A DNA stretch of 64,000 bases from Paracoccus sp. IB05. Lineage in GTDB: Bacteria; Pseudomonadota; Alphaproteobacteria; Rhodobacterales; Rhodobacteraceae. The first letter of the stretch is position 1, and every line of letters starts with the position of its first letter. The stretch lies in contig NZ_JAEFCF010000016.1 in assembly GCF_016405985.1 (NCBI RefSeq), positions 1 through 64,000 on the forward strand. The letters are read 5' to 3'. Shown piece by piece: positions 1-11,300 of the stretch. Made by a program: the position numbers and the translations under genes. The notes under the pieces are model-generated. The model was not told where the DNA came from, did not search any database, and saw nothing but the letters and a program-made list of their open reading frames with translations.

Positions 1-55
1 GATACAACGTACCGATCGACCTGCACATTCCCGGTGGCGCAACCAGCCCGCCCCC

Positions 56-580
56 ATGACCCCAGCCGCGAAACTCAAGCTTCAAACGGTCCAGACCAGG
101 GGAGCAGAGCACAACCCCAAGGACTCTCGCTATGAACAAGGGACGACCGGGGCGCAGGTCAAGGTCAACCGCATGTTGCGGCTGTTCCACGGCGACGAGG
201 TGGACCGCGTGATCCGGGAAATAATCCGACTTGGCGGTACCGTAGCGCGCAATCCGGCGACCGATCTGCTGACGATCTGCGGCGAATTCACCACTTCCGT
301 CGTTGTCGCCTGCTGCCGCGAAACCACCGCAGGCGGCCTGCGCTGGAAAATCCGCTTCGATACGGGACTTAGCCCCGACATCACCATCGCCATCCGGATG
401 GACCGAACGCACACCGCCGCACTCGACTATGACCTGCTGCCCCAATTCGAGATGCGGCGCAAACCCCTGGGGCTTGCAGAGGAGAATGGCCTGATGCTGG
501 ACGCTTTCCGATTTCAGACGCTGGATTTCTTCTTCGACATCGGCCGGCGGGTTCCGGTTGCTGAGGTCGCCCCATGGTGA
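56..580 (+). CDS. Uncharacterised protein, possibly a fragment of a mobile-element gene
   Basis: A 174-residue open frame that overlaps the next gene by 7 bases. The first 60 residues look unstructured. From about residue 70 the sequence is protein-like, with a conserved-looking stretch around LRWKIRFDTGLSPDITIAIR and a C-terminus rich in Phe (LDFFFDIG). From memory, similar C-termini are encoded just upstream of RepB/ParB-like genes in rhizobial and other alphaproteobacterial mobile elements, sometimes as the tail of a longer recombinase-associated protein. I cannot confirm this from the sequence alone. The frame is open back to the window edge, so the true start may lie outside the window or the gene may be a fragment. 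No function is assigned. Confidence 0.4.
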   Translation: MTPAAKLKLQTVQTRGAEHNPKDSRYEQGTTGAQVKVNRMLRLFHGDEVDRVIREIIRLGGTVARNPATDLLTICGEFTTSVVVACCRETTAGGLRWKIRFDTGLSPDITIAIRMDRTHTAALDYDLLPQFEMRRKPLGLAEENGLMLDAFRFQTLDFFFDIGRRVPVAEVAPW

Positions 581-1329
581 GCGAGGTCAAGACGCTGAGC
601 GAGGTACGGACCATCCCGATTTCCGCAATCAGCGTGAAAAACCCGCGCGAACGCTCGGAAAAGACCTTCCGCGCACTCGTGGACAGTATCGGAAAGGTCG
701 GGCTGAAAAAGCCGATCACCGTTGCCCGGATCGATGGTGAGGCAGGCGTTTCTTATCGGCTGGTCTGCGGTCAGGGCCGGATGGAGGCTTATGTCGCCCT
801 TGGGGAGACCCGTATTCCGACCATTGTCATGGACGCTGACGAAGCAGAACGGCTTCTGCGCAGCGTGATCGAGAACATCGCCCGGCGCCAGCAGCGGCCG
901 CCCGAGCTTTTGCAGGATATCGCAATCCTGCGCGACCGGGGCTATTCGGACCATCAGATCGCGGACAAGACCGGGCTGTCCCTGGCTTATGTCCATGAAA
1001 TCGGCGCGTTGATCGCCAATGGTGAGGAACGATTGCTGATCGCGGTCGAGACCGGCCAGATGCCTTTGGCCAGGATGGCCTCGCGCATGACGGTTCATGC
1101 TGGCGAGGAGGATCCGCTCCAGCGCGCCGGGCGCGGTTTGCGGCACGCCGGTCACCTGGCGCGCTCTACGGGCAGCGGTCGCATTCGCGCGGCCACGGGT
1201 CCATTTTGCAACCGGAGGCACGGCGGCGGCGGCGACTTCGGTGAGCGTGATACGGATCACATTCGGACGCTGGACCAATATACGGCAGGCCAGATGCCCG
1301 GGCCGGAATGCGCGATTGCTGTGCCCTGA
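574..1329 (+). pseudogene. Truncated ParB/RepB-like partition protein
   Basis: The first ~175 residues match the ParB/Srx nuclease-like fold. The N-terminus PISAISVKNPRERSEKTF is followed by a box containing LVCGQGRMEAYVALG (the ParB GERR-like position) and ENIARRQQRPPELLQDI. A KorB-like helix-turn-helix follows at roughly residues 125-155 (SDHQIADKTGLSLAYVHEI). After about residue 175 (near base 1100) the product becomes low-complexity Arg/Gly/His sequence with no resemblance to the family. RepB/ParB proteins of this type normally continue to about 280-330 residues, so the 3' third appears to have been replaced by unrelated DNA. It may be a plasmid-partition or element-borne regulator remnant. 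No partner parA is visible in the window. Confidence 0.6.
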
Positions 1330-2294
1330 AAAACTGACGCGGGTGTTCTCATGGGGTTCGGGAACGAATTGATGGGCTGCAACGAAAATGATCAGCCGGA
1401 GCCGCCCCCCAAGAGCGGTCCGAGACAGCGCATCAGGGCATCGGCCCACGCGACTGTCGCGACAACACGGTTGGGTGGCCACTGGTCATCCGTTGCAATC
1501 GCCAGGGCGGTGAAACCTTCCTGCCAGTTTCTCCCACGCCAAAGCAGACATTGACCGCCAGGGCGCTCTGTCTGCACCTCGAACGCGCTGATGCGAAGCC
1601 AGCAGTGCCCCCGGTCGACTGGCAGCTTCGGGTCGGCCTCGGATATCCCGGCAGCGCGCCTCCCCTTTTGTTCGGGGAATTCGGCGCTGGCCTTCGGGCC
1701 ACAAACAAACACCTGAACGCGGTGAGCTGAATGCCAGCGTCGCTGCGATCCCGGTCCAGGATGCATCAGTCCGGTGCTGCGGGATGACATTCCGCAAGCC
1801 GTGCCGCCAGATGCGGCCACAGCCGAACGGCTTTGCGGCACCCTGCCGGGCACTCGCCATCGCTGCCTCTGGTGCCAGTGCAATCCTTCCCTTTGCGCAA
1901 TTTCGTCAGCGGTTCAGGGCCAGGCCCCATGCCGGGAATGCAGGCCTCTCAGCATGAGATGCATCTGGAGCGGCGGCGGCGGGGGTGACGCCAATCCAGG
2001 GCGGTTCTGGTCAGTGATGCAGAAAAAAATTACAAATAACGTATGATTTTCTGATACTTCCCTGGTCCATTCCCCGTCCCGCCCCTGTTCAGGCCGCTCA
2101 ATTGCAAGGAGGGTTTCCTACGCGTCCACACAATCAGACAGACCGTGATCAAATTAACTCATAAATCCGACAATTTGGCATGAATGATTGCCTTCTGGGC
2201 ATGATCGCGTTCAGGATTGCGAAAAAAGAAGAACGTTCGGGTGTGAGCAGGTGGTTTCAGGGGGTCGTCGTCAGGCCATCTGATTTTTGTCAGG
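1330..2294. other. Degenerate non-coding stretch upstream of the giant gene
   Basis: About 1 kb without a convincing gene. A minus-strand frame ending at 1392 has a protein-like last ~85 residues (GHCWLRISAFEVQTERPGG, then QWPPNRVVATVAWADALMR), but its N-terminal half looks random, so it is probably a gene fragment that I do not recognise. From about 2020 to 2250 the base composition becomes clearly more AT-rich than the surroundings. This fits a promoter region for the large gene that follows. Confidence 0.35.
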
Positions 2295-2319
2295 GTTAAC
2301 GTTTTGCGACGACGTTAAC
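2295..2319. promoter_or_regulatory. Inverted repeat upstream of the DUF11 giant gene (candidate operator)
   Basis: A perfect inverted repeat GTTAACGT (2295-2302) and ACGTTAAC (2312-2319), with a 9-base spacer. It ends 49 bases before the chosen start at 2369 and lies at the edge of the AT-rich upstream region. Position and symmetry suggest a dimeric repressor or activator site. No poly-T tract follows, so a terminator is less likely. The cognate regulator is unknown and none is encoded next to it. Confidence 0.45.
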
Positions 2320-2368
2320 GCGACTGCGTTTCATCCGGCTGTAGTGTGTTGTGTACGGGAGCCGGCTT

Positions 2369-5300
2369 ATGGCCTTCGCATTTGGTGCGATTATTCGGAC
2401 CGCCTTTTTGGTCCTCGGCGTTTCTGCGGGGCTTGCCCGGGCGGATCTCGCGCTCAACATCACCGATATCGGCTATGATCCCGTCCCGGCCGGAGGCGAA
2501 ATTTCCTATACGGTGCGGATCGCGAATGGCGGCAATCTGAGAGAGCCAGCCGACACCGTCACCTTCTCAATCCCGCCGCAAACTGTCTATCTGGGCACCA
2601 GTGGCGGCCTGCAAAATTGCAGCCCCGCGCCCGAAGTCACCGGCCCGGCATCGGTCACCTGCGATGTCCCCTCGCTTGCCCCGCGCGCGGCGATCAGCGG
2701 CGCGGTCATCCTGCGCGCGACAACGGCGGATATCCTCACCTTCACCGGCGCCATCAATACGGCAGGGCTCACGGTCTCCGAGACCACAACCGTCACCGAG
2801 GGCGCCGATCTCTCGCTTGGGCTGAGCGGGCCGGTGGTGGTTCAGGCAGGCGCCTATGCCACGATCACTGCCACGGTGACCAATCTTGGCCCCTACAGCG
2901 CCAATGGTGGCCAGTTCCAGATGAGCCTGCCGAGCGGGTTTTCGGCCAGTGGTGTCGTGCTGCCGGCGGGCTGTTCGATATCCGGCGCGCTGATTACCTG
3001 CGTTCTGCCGGGCCCGATCCCGGTCAATGGCGTGCAGAGCCTGGATTTCACCACCCAGGTGATTACGGCCAATGATTCCTCGATCTCGGTTGCGGGCTCT
3101 GTTGTGCCCCTGTCGCCGCCCGATCCGAACCTCAGCAACGATTCCGCCAGCACCCTGATCCGGATCAATCCCGGCACCGATGTCGCACTGAGCAAGAGCC
3201 GCTCGCCCGCCGGTCTGGTTTTTGCCGGTGATACGGTGACCTTCACCCTGACGCCGCGCCATGCGGGTCATGCGCCGCTTGATGCGGTGATCACCGATAC
3301 CGTGCCCGCGAATTATACCGTGACCGGCGCCTTTGCCGCAGGCAGCGGCTGGACCTGCCCGGCTCCGGCGGGAAATCTGGTCAGGTGCAGCTACAGCAGC
3401 GCGACCCCTGATCCGGCGGGCTATAATGCCCCGATCACCATTACCGCCACCGCGAACACCGCGACGACGGCGGGCAGTCCTGTGGTCAATACCGCCTCGA
3501 TCTCATCGACCACCGATGTCATTCCCGACAATAACCAGGCCTCGGATGGCGGCACTGACATCGCCGTGCCGCAGACCGACCTGATCGCCCGCAAATCCGG
3601 GCCGCCCCATGCGCTGATGGTGGTCGGAAATCAGTATGACTGGCAGATCTGGACCGAGAATGACGGCAATATCCCCTTTCTCGGGCGGCTGATCTTCACC
3701 GAACATCTGCCTGCCGGGTTGCGGGCCGATGCCATTGTCACGCCCGCCGGCCTTGGCTGGAGCTGTGATTTCACGCCGCCCGCAACCGGGCCGCGAACCA
3801 TCATCTGCCAGACCGATTACTATATGACCCACCCGCTGCCCGTCGGCGGCAGGACGCAGGCGCTGGCGGTGCGCACCACTGTCCTCGCCGAAGGCAATAT
3901 CTCAAATGGCCTTACGGTCGGGTTCAACGGCGAGAATTACGGCGACCGCGATCTGAGCAACAACACCGTCTATACCGGCGGAACCGCTGGCGAGGGGCCG
4001 CGCATCGCGGATCTCTCATTGCGCAAACAGGTCACCAGCACCGGGCCCTATGTCTCGGGCGATCCGGTCTCTTTCGCCATCGAGATCATCAACAGCGGCA
4101 GCGCCGGGGCAGAGGATGTGGTTCTGCTCGACCGGTTGCAGGATCTCTATTTCGCGACCTCCACCACCACGGCGACCACGCTGGACAGCATTCCTGCGGG
4201 GATGACCTGCAACGTCACCCGGGGCGCGGCGTTTTACAGCGATCTGCGCTGCGACATGGCGGCGCTGCCTGTCTGTACCGCCGGGACCGATTGTCCGGTG
4301 CTGCGGCTGACCGTTCTGGCCGGGGATGACGGGGCAAAGGTCAATACCGCGCAGACCTATTCCACCTCTACCCCCGATCCGGGCTATGGCAATAACGAGG
4401 CCTCAGCCGGCTATGCCATCACGCCGCGCTCTGACGTGACGGTCGAGAAAACCGCGTCGCATCCGGATGGGGCCTCGCTTCCGGCGGGTCAGCCGATCAT
4501 TTACACGATTGCGGCGATCGTGCCTGGCACCGGGCTGTCGCAGGCCGAAAATGTCCAGATCGTCGACAGCCTTCCCGCCGGGCTCCGGATCATCAGTGTT
4601 ACGCCAGGCCAGGGCAGCTGTACGCCGGTGACCGCGCTGAGCAACGGCCTCACCACCGCCGGTTCAACCGTGACCTGCGCGCTCGGGACCATTCTGAACG
4701 GCAGCCGCCAGTCGGTCACCATCAATGCGGTCCCCTCGACTTCGGTGATGAACAGCCGGGTGACCAACAGGGTGGTGATCAGCACCTCCACGCCCGAGAT
4801 CGACACGACGAATAATGACGACGAGATCTCGCATAATATTCTGCCGCCCTCGCTGGATCTGGTCATCAACAAGACCGACAGCAAAGACCCGCTGGAGCTG
4901 AATGACGCAACCGTCTACACGGTCTCGGTCAGCAATACCGGCCCGTCTGAATCCTATGCGGTGGTCATCACCGATACGCTTCCCGGGGTGGGGATGCGGC
5001 TTGATGCGATCCGCAGCCTGACGCCCGGTCTGAGCTGCACCCCGCAGGGCGGTGCTGCGATCGGCGCGGCGGGCGGGCAGATCCTCTGTGCCATCGACCA
5101 CCTGGGCGTCGGCGCCCGCGCCACGTTCGAGGTCGTGATGACCGGCACGATCCGGGGCCGCTGGACAAACAGCGCCCGCGTCACTTCGGCCGAAGCGGCC
5201 TATGACCCCCAGGTCAATAACAGCGCGACCCAGACCACTTCGGTCTTTGAACGGGCCCATCTGCAGGTGACCAAGACCGCGTCAGAGGCCACGCCGGATG

Positions 5301-8300
5301 TGCTGGAGAGTTTCGACTGGATCGTGACGGTGCAGAACCAGCCAGGGATCGGGATCGGCCTTGCCGAAGAGGTGGTGCTGCGCGACAGCCTGCCTGCGAA
5401 TATGATCATCACGGGGCCGCCGGTCCCGACCGCCGGCAGCTGTGACGGCCAGACCGGCGGGCGCGATATCATCTGTATCCTGCCCGATCTTGCAGCGGGT
5501 GCCGGTGTCACGATCCGGATTCCGGCGCGGGCGACGGTGGTCTCGGCCAATCCGCAGCCCTTCAGCAATACGGCGCATGTCGAGACGATCTCCTTTGACG
5601 AGGCCTCGGGTCATAGCGGTACGGCGAATGTGAATGTGCTCAGCACCTCGGTTTCGGGGACGGTCTGGCGCGATTTCAACGAGAACAGCGCGCGCGATCT
5701 GCCACAGGATGCAGGGGTGGGCAGTGTGACCGTGACGCTGACCGGGCGCGACCTGCTGAACAATCCCCTCACCCGGACGGCTGTGACCACCGCCGGCGGC
5801 GCCTATTCCTTCACCCTGCTGCCGCCGGGCACCTATGATGTGAGCTATACCCTGCCCGGCGGCGGGCTCTATACGGTCGGGTCGGCGCTCCCGTCCGGTG
5901 CCGGGGGCGGCACCGGGGGGATCGGGTCCCGGACCATCACCGGCATCACCACCACCACCGCAGCCCCGGCCATCAGCAAGGATTTCACGCTGATCCCCGT
6001 GCCGCAGATCGCGCTTGCAAAACAGGTCGCGGCGCCTGCGCTGCAGCCCGATGGCAGCTATCGCCTGACCTATACGCTGCGCCTGCGCAACAACAGCCTC
6101 GAGCCGGTCACCGGCGTTCAGCTGCGGGACATCTTGCAGCCGAATTTCGGCACCTGGGTCGCCTCGGCGCCACAGCCGTCCCAATATACGGTCATCTCGG
6201 CCACGACTTCGGGCAGCGGTGTTGCACTGACCCCCAATCCTGGCTTCACCGGCCAGACCGAGACTTTGCTGATCAGCAGTGGCACCATCCCGGCGCAGAC
6301 CACGGCGACGGTTCAGCTGATCCTGCATGTCAACCCGCCAGTGCCGCGCCCGGGGTCTACCCTCGTGCTGGTCAATAATGCAAGCAGCGCTGCGACCGGC
6401 CAATGGTCGAACCGCGCTCTCTCGGACAATTCAAACAATGGCGCCACCCCGCAGCCGGGGGTTCAGGGCCCGACCTCGGTCACGCTGACCTTCACTCCGG
6501 CGATCCGGCTGACAAAGACGGCGGATATCACCGGTCTTTCAAACCCACCGCAGCCGGGGGAGTGGATCGGGTACACCTTCACCGCCACCAATTCGGGCAA
6601 TACGCCGCTGCTGAATGTAACGGTCACGGATCCGATGACCGATCTCGAATGGCTCACGAATACCTCCGTGCCGCTGCTGGCTCCGGGGGCCAGCACTGCG
6701 GCAGGGCAGTTCACCGCGCGTTATCAGCTGAAACAATCCGATATCGAGACTGGTCGGATTTCAAACACCGCCACGACTGTCGGGGCCTGGGCGCAGAGCC
6801 AGGTCGCCGGCGGCCCATTGCGGACCGTCTCGGCGGCAAGCACCGCAAATGTGACCACTCTGGCCCGGCCCGGGCTGAGCGTGGTGAAAACCAGGGTCTC
6901 GGATACGATCCAGACCCCGACGCGCGTCGGCGATACGATCCGCTACAGCTTCGTGATCACCAATACCGGCAATGTGGCGATCCGCAATCTGGTGCTCAGA
7001 GATGTGCTGACCGGGATCGCCCCCGATCCGGCCACGAGCTTCACCATCGGGACATTGCCCCCCGCGACTGTCGGCGCGAACAGTGTCACGGTCTATGCGA
7101 ATTACACCGTCACCCAGAATGACATCGACGCGGGCGTGGTGGTAAACACCGCCACAGCTGCGGGGATTTACACTGCCGGCGGCCTGCCGGTCAGCGCCGC
7201 CTCGAACGAGGTTCGGGTGCCCCTGCATCAGCAGAATCTGATGCGGGTGACAAAACTCGCCACGACGGTGCCGGCGGTGCCGGTGCCCGGGAATTCCGTC
7301 ACCTGGACCATTTCCATCGAGAACCTCGGCAATACAAGGCTGCGGATCGGCACCATCGCAGAGCCGCTGGCGCGAACCACGGTCTCCGCGCCCGAGCTGG
7401 CAGTGCTGGACCCGGGTCAAAGAACCACCGCCACCGCCACCCATACGCTGGATCAGGCCGAAATCGACAGTGGCGAGGTGCGCAACCAGGTCACGGTTGC
7501 CGGCACGGTCCCGGTCTCGGGCAGCGCTTTCCCGAATACGCCGTCGGGGAATGACCCGGTCAGCCCGAATACCAATCCGACGCTGACACCGCTGCCCGCG
7601 CATCCTTCGGTTGCGCTTCTGAAAGAGCTGATCACGGATACCAGCGCGGCGATGATGCCCGGCGACGGGATCAGCTTCCGCTTCACCATCCGCAATACCG
7701 GCAATGTGACGCTGGACGCGATCACGCTGACCGATGATCTGGCGGGCGTCACACTGGATGCCGCAGCCCTGACCGGCCTGCGGCTGGCGCCGGGTGCCAC
7801 TGTGGGCGTGACCGGGACCTATGCGCTTTTGCCCGCCGATATCGAGGCAGGCGGGCTGACCAACAGCGCCCGGGTCGATGCAACAGATCCGCATGACACC
7901 GGGGTCTTTGACCGCTCGGGCACCGGGTTCGACAATGATACCCCGACCCCGGTGACGCTTTTGCGCAGCCCTTCGGTCGCCCTGGTCAAAACCATCGCCA
8001 CAGCGCCAACCGCGCCGGTCCGCGCGGGCGATCAGATCCAATACGCTTTTGAGATCCGCAACACCGGCAATGTTGCGCTCCGCAATGTCGCGATCAGCGA
8101 ACTGGTGGCGGGCGTAACGCTTTCGGGCTCCAGAGCTTTGCCGCTTGCGGTTGGGGCCACTGACAGCACCAGCTTTACCGCGCGCTATAGCCTGACCCAG
8201 CCTGATATCGATGCGGGGATCTTCACCAATGAGGCGCGGGTGACCTCGGTGGCCAGCGGCCCTGCCGGAACAGATGTGCCGGTCACGGCGGAGGCAGAGG

Positions 8301-11300
8301 CCGATCTGGCGATCGCCGCCGCTCCGGGCCTGACCATTTTCAAGACGGCGGATGTCTCCGGCGTGCAGAACCCGACGGTTCTGAATGATGAGATCATCTA
8401 CAGCTTTACCGTCACCAATACCGGCAATGTGACGATGACGGATGTGACGGTCACGGATCCCTTGCCGGGGCTGAATTTTACCGCCGGCAATGTCATCGCG
8501 CGCCTTGCGCCCGGGGCGGCCCAGGCCGTGACCCTGAGCGCGACTTATGCGGTTGATCAGGATGACATCAATCTGGGACGGGTCGACAACCAGGCCTCGG
8601 TCTCGGGCAGCTATTTCGATCCTGCGGGCGGCGGCACGGCGACCCTTCCGCCGGTCTCGTCAGGTCCGGTGCGGGTTGATCTGCACCAGAATGCGCAGAT
8701 CGGGCTTGAGAAGCGCGTCACCTCGACCCTGCCGGTGCCGGTGCTGGCCACGACCCCGGTCACCTATGGCTTCACGGTGACCAATACCGGCAATGTCACG
8801 CTGACCGATGTGCGCGTGACCGAGGCGCTCGCGGGCGCGACCGTTTCGGGCGGGCCGGTCACTCTGGCGCCCGGCGCTTCGGACAGCACCAGCTTCACCG
8901 CAAGCTATACCCTGCTCCAGACCGATATCGAAAAGGGCCATCTCGACAATACCGCCGGAGTTTCCGGCATCAGACCGGGCGGGGGCCGGGTCGCGGATTC
9001 CGCCGACAACCAGCTGCCCCTGCCGCAGGTGCCGGAGATCGGGCTTGAGAAAGCCGCGAATATCTCGGGCTTTGCCGATCCTGCGGCCCCGGCCGAGGGC
9101 GACGAGATCCGCTACAGCTTTGTCATCCGCAACACCGGCAATGTGATCCTGACCGGGATCACCCTGACCGATGCGGGCCTGACATTTGATGCCCCGATCC
9201 CGGCTTTCACCCTGGCTCCGGGCGGGGTGAGGGTTTTCGCGGATGTGGGCGGCCATGTCCTGACCCAGGCCGAGGTCAATACCGGGGTCTACACCAATAC
9301 CGCCAGCACAAGCGGCAATTGGGGTGCAGATGGTCCGGTCCAGGATACGATTGCGGATGATGATACGATCAATACCCCTCTGACGCCGGCGCCGGGGATC
9401 GACCTTGTGAAGGTGATCGACCTTGCGAATTCGACGCTTTCGGTGCCGCCGCAGGCCGGGGATGAGGTGCATTATGCCTTCACCGTGACCAATACCGGCA
9501 ATGTCAGCCTGACCGGTCTGACCCTGACCGACCCGCTGACCGGGATCCTGGTCACCGGCAGCATCGCTCAGCTTGATCCGGGGCTCGCGGACAGCACCTC
9601 GTTCAGCGCGCGCTACACGCTGACGCAGGACGATGTGAACAGTGGATCGGTGGTCAACCAGGCCACAGTGACCGGCACCTGGGGTGTGGATGCGGGGGGC
9701 GTGCCGCAGACTGTCTCGGATCTGTCGGGAACCACCATTGGCACCGATGGCGACACAGTGCTGCCGATCACACGGACGCCCTCGCTTTCAGTCGTCAAAT
9801 CGGCCGCGCCTGACCTGCAGGATCCGCCACGTCCGGATGATCTGATCACCTATAGCTTTGTTGTGACCAATACCGGCAATGTCACCCTGACCGGGGTGCA
9901 GCTGGACGATCCGCTGCCCGGCCTCACCTTCGGCCCTGCCGGCAGCCTGATCGCCAGGCTTGAGCCGGGCGCCTCGCAGGCGGTCACGCTGACCGCGACC
10001 CATCCGCTGACCCAGCAGGAGATCGAGGCGGGCCAGGTCGTGAACACCGCCACCGCCGAAGGGATCTTCACCGATCCGGTGACGGGGGCGGTCACCGATG
10101 TCGATACCGTCTCGAACACGATCACGGTGCCCCTGCGCCGCCTGCCAGAGCTGACAGTGGTGAAAACCGCCACATCGGCGATCAGCACCCCTGCGGTGCC
10201 GGGCGAGCAGGTCACCTATACGATCACCGTCACCAACAGCGGCAATGTGCTGATGACGGGTGTGGTGGTTGATGACCCGCTGCCACGGCTGACCCCCGGC
10301 GCGTTCACCATCGGGGATATGGCGCCGGGCGAAGTCGAGGTGCTGACCGCGACCTATAACATCGACCAGGCCGATATTGATGCGGGCGAGGTGGTGAACC
10401 AGGCAATCGCGACCGGCGGTTTCGGCGGCACGCCGCAGGTCTTCCCCTCGGGGCCAGATACATCCGGGCCAGGCGTGACCATGGTGCCTGTGCCGCAGGA
10501 GCCGGGGATCGCGCTGGTCAAGACCGCCGATGCGGCGGCCGTCAGCGATCCGGCGGTGGTGGGTCAGGAGATCCGCTACAGCTTTACGATCCGCAACACC
10601 GGCAATGTCACCTTGCGCGATGTTTCGGTCGCCGACCCGCTGCCCGGGCTGCAACCCGGCAGCCTGACCGCCGGCGTGCTCGCCCCCGGCGCCAGCATCA
10701 CGGTCGGCCCGGCGATCTACCGGATCACCCAGAGCGATATCACCGCCGGCGCAGTGACCAACCGCGCGCTGGCCAGCGGCACCTGGGGGCCACCCGGCAA
10801 CCCGGGCAGCATCGACACGTCTTCGGTCACCGATACCGGCGTGGATGGCCCGACCGTTACCCCGATCTCGGGCGTGCCGGCAATTGCGCTGGTCAAGGCG
10901 CTGGCCCCCGGCCTCGATCCGGCCAGCCTGCGGCTTGGGTCCGAGGTCGTCTGGGTCTTTACCGTCACCAATACCGGCAATGTGCCGCTGACGGGGATCA
11001 CAGTCACCGAGACCCTTGCCGGCGCCACGGTTTCGGGCGGGCCGGTCAGCCTTGCCCCCGGGGCCAGCGACACCGCCAGTTTTACCGCGCGCTACAGCGT
11101 GACGCAGCCGGATCTGGATGCAGGTTTCATCCTGAACCAGGCCATCGTGACCGGCGTCTTCGACACTGGCACCGGCACGCCGCAGCCTGTCACCGACCGG
11201 TCGGGCACGACGATCAGGGACGATGATCCGACCCGCACGCCGCTGACACAGCAGGGCGCGATTGACCTGGTGAAACGCGCCGATCTCTCGGGGCTCAGCG

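Noticed and set aside
514-1482. A 322-codon minus-strand frame overlapping the ParB-like gene
   Set aside because: It runs antisense to a clear ParB fold for half its length, and no domain was recognised in the remainder.
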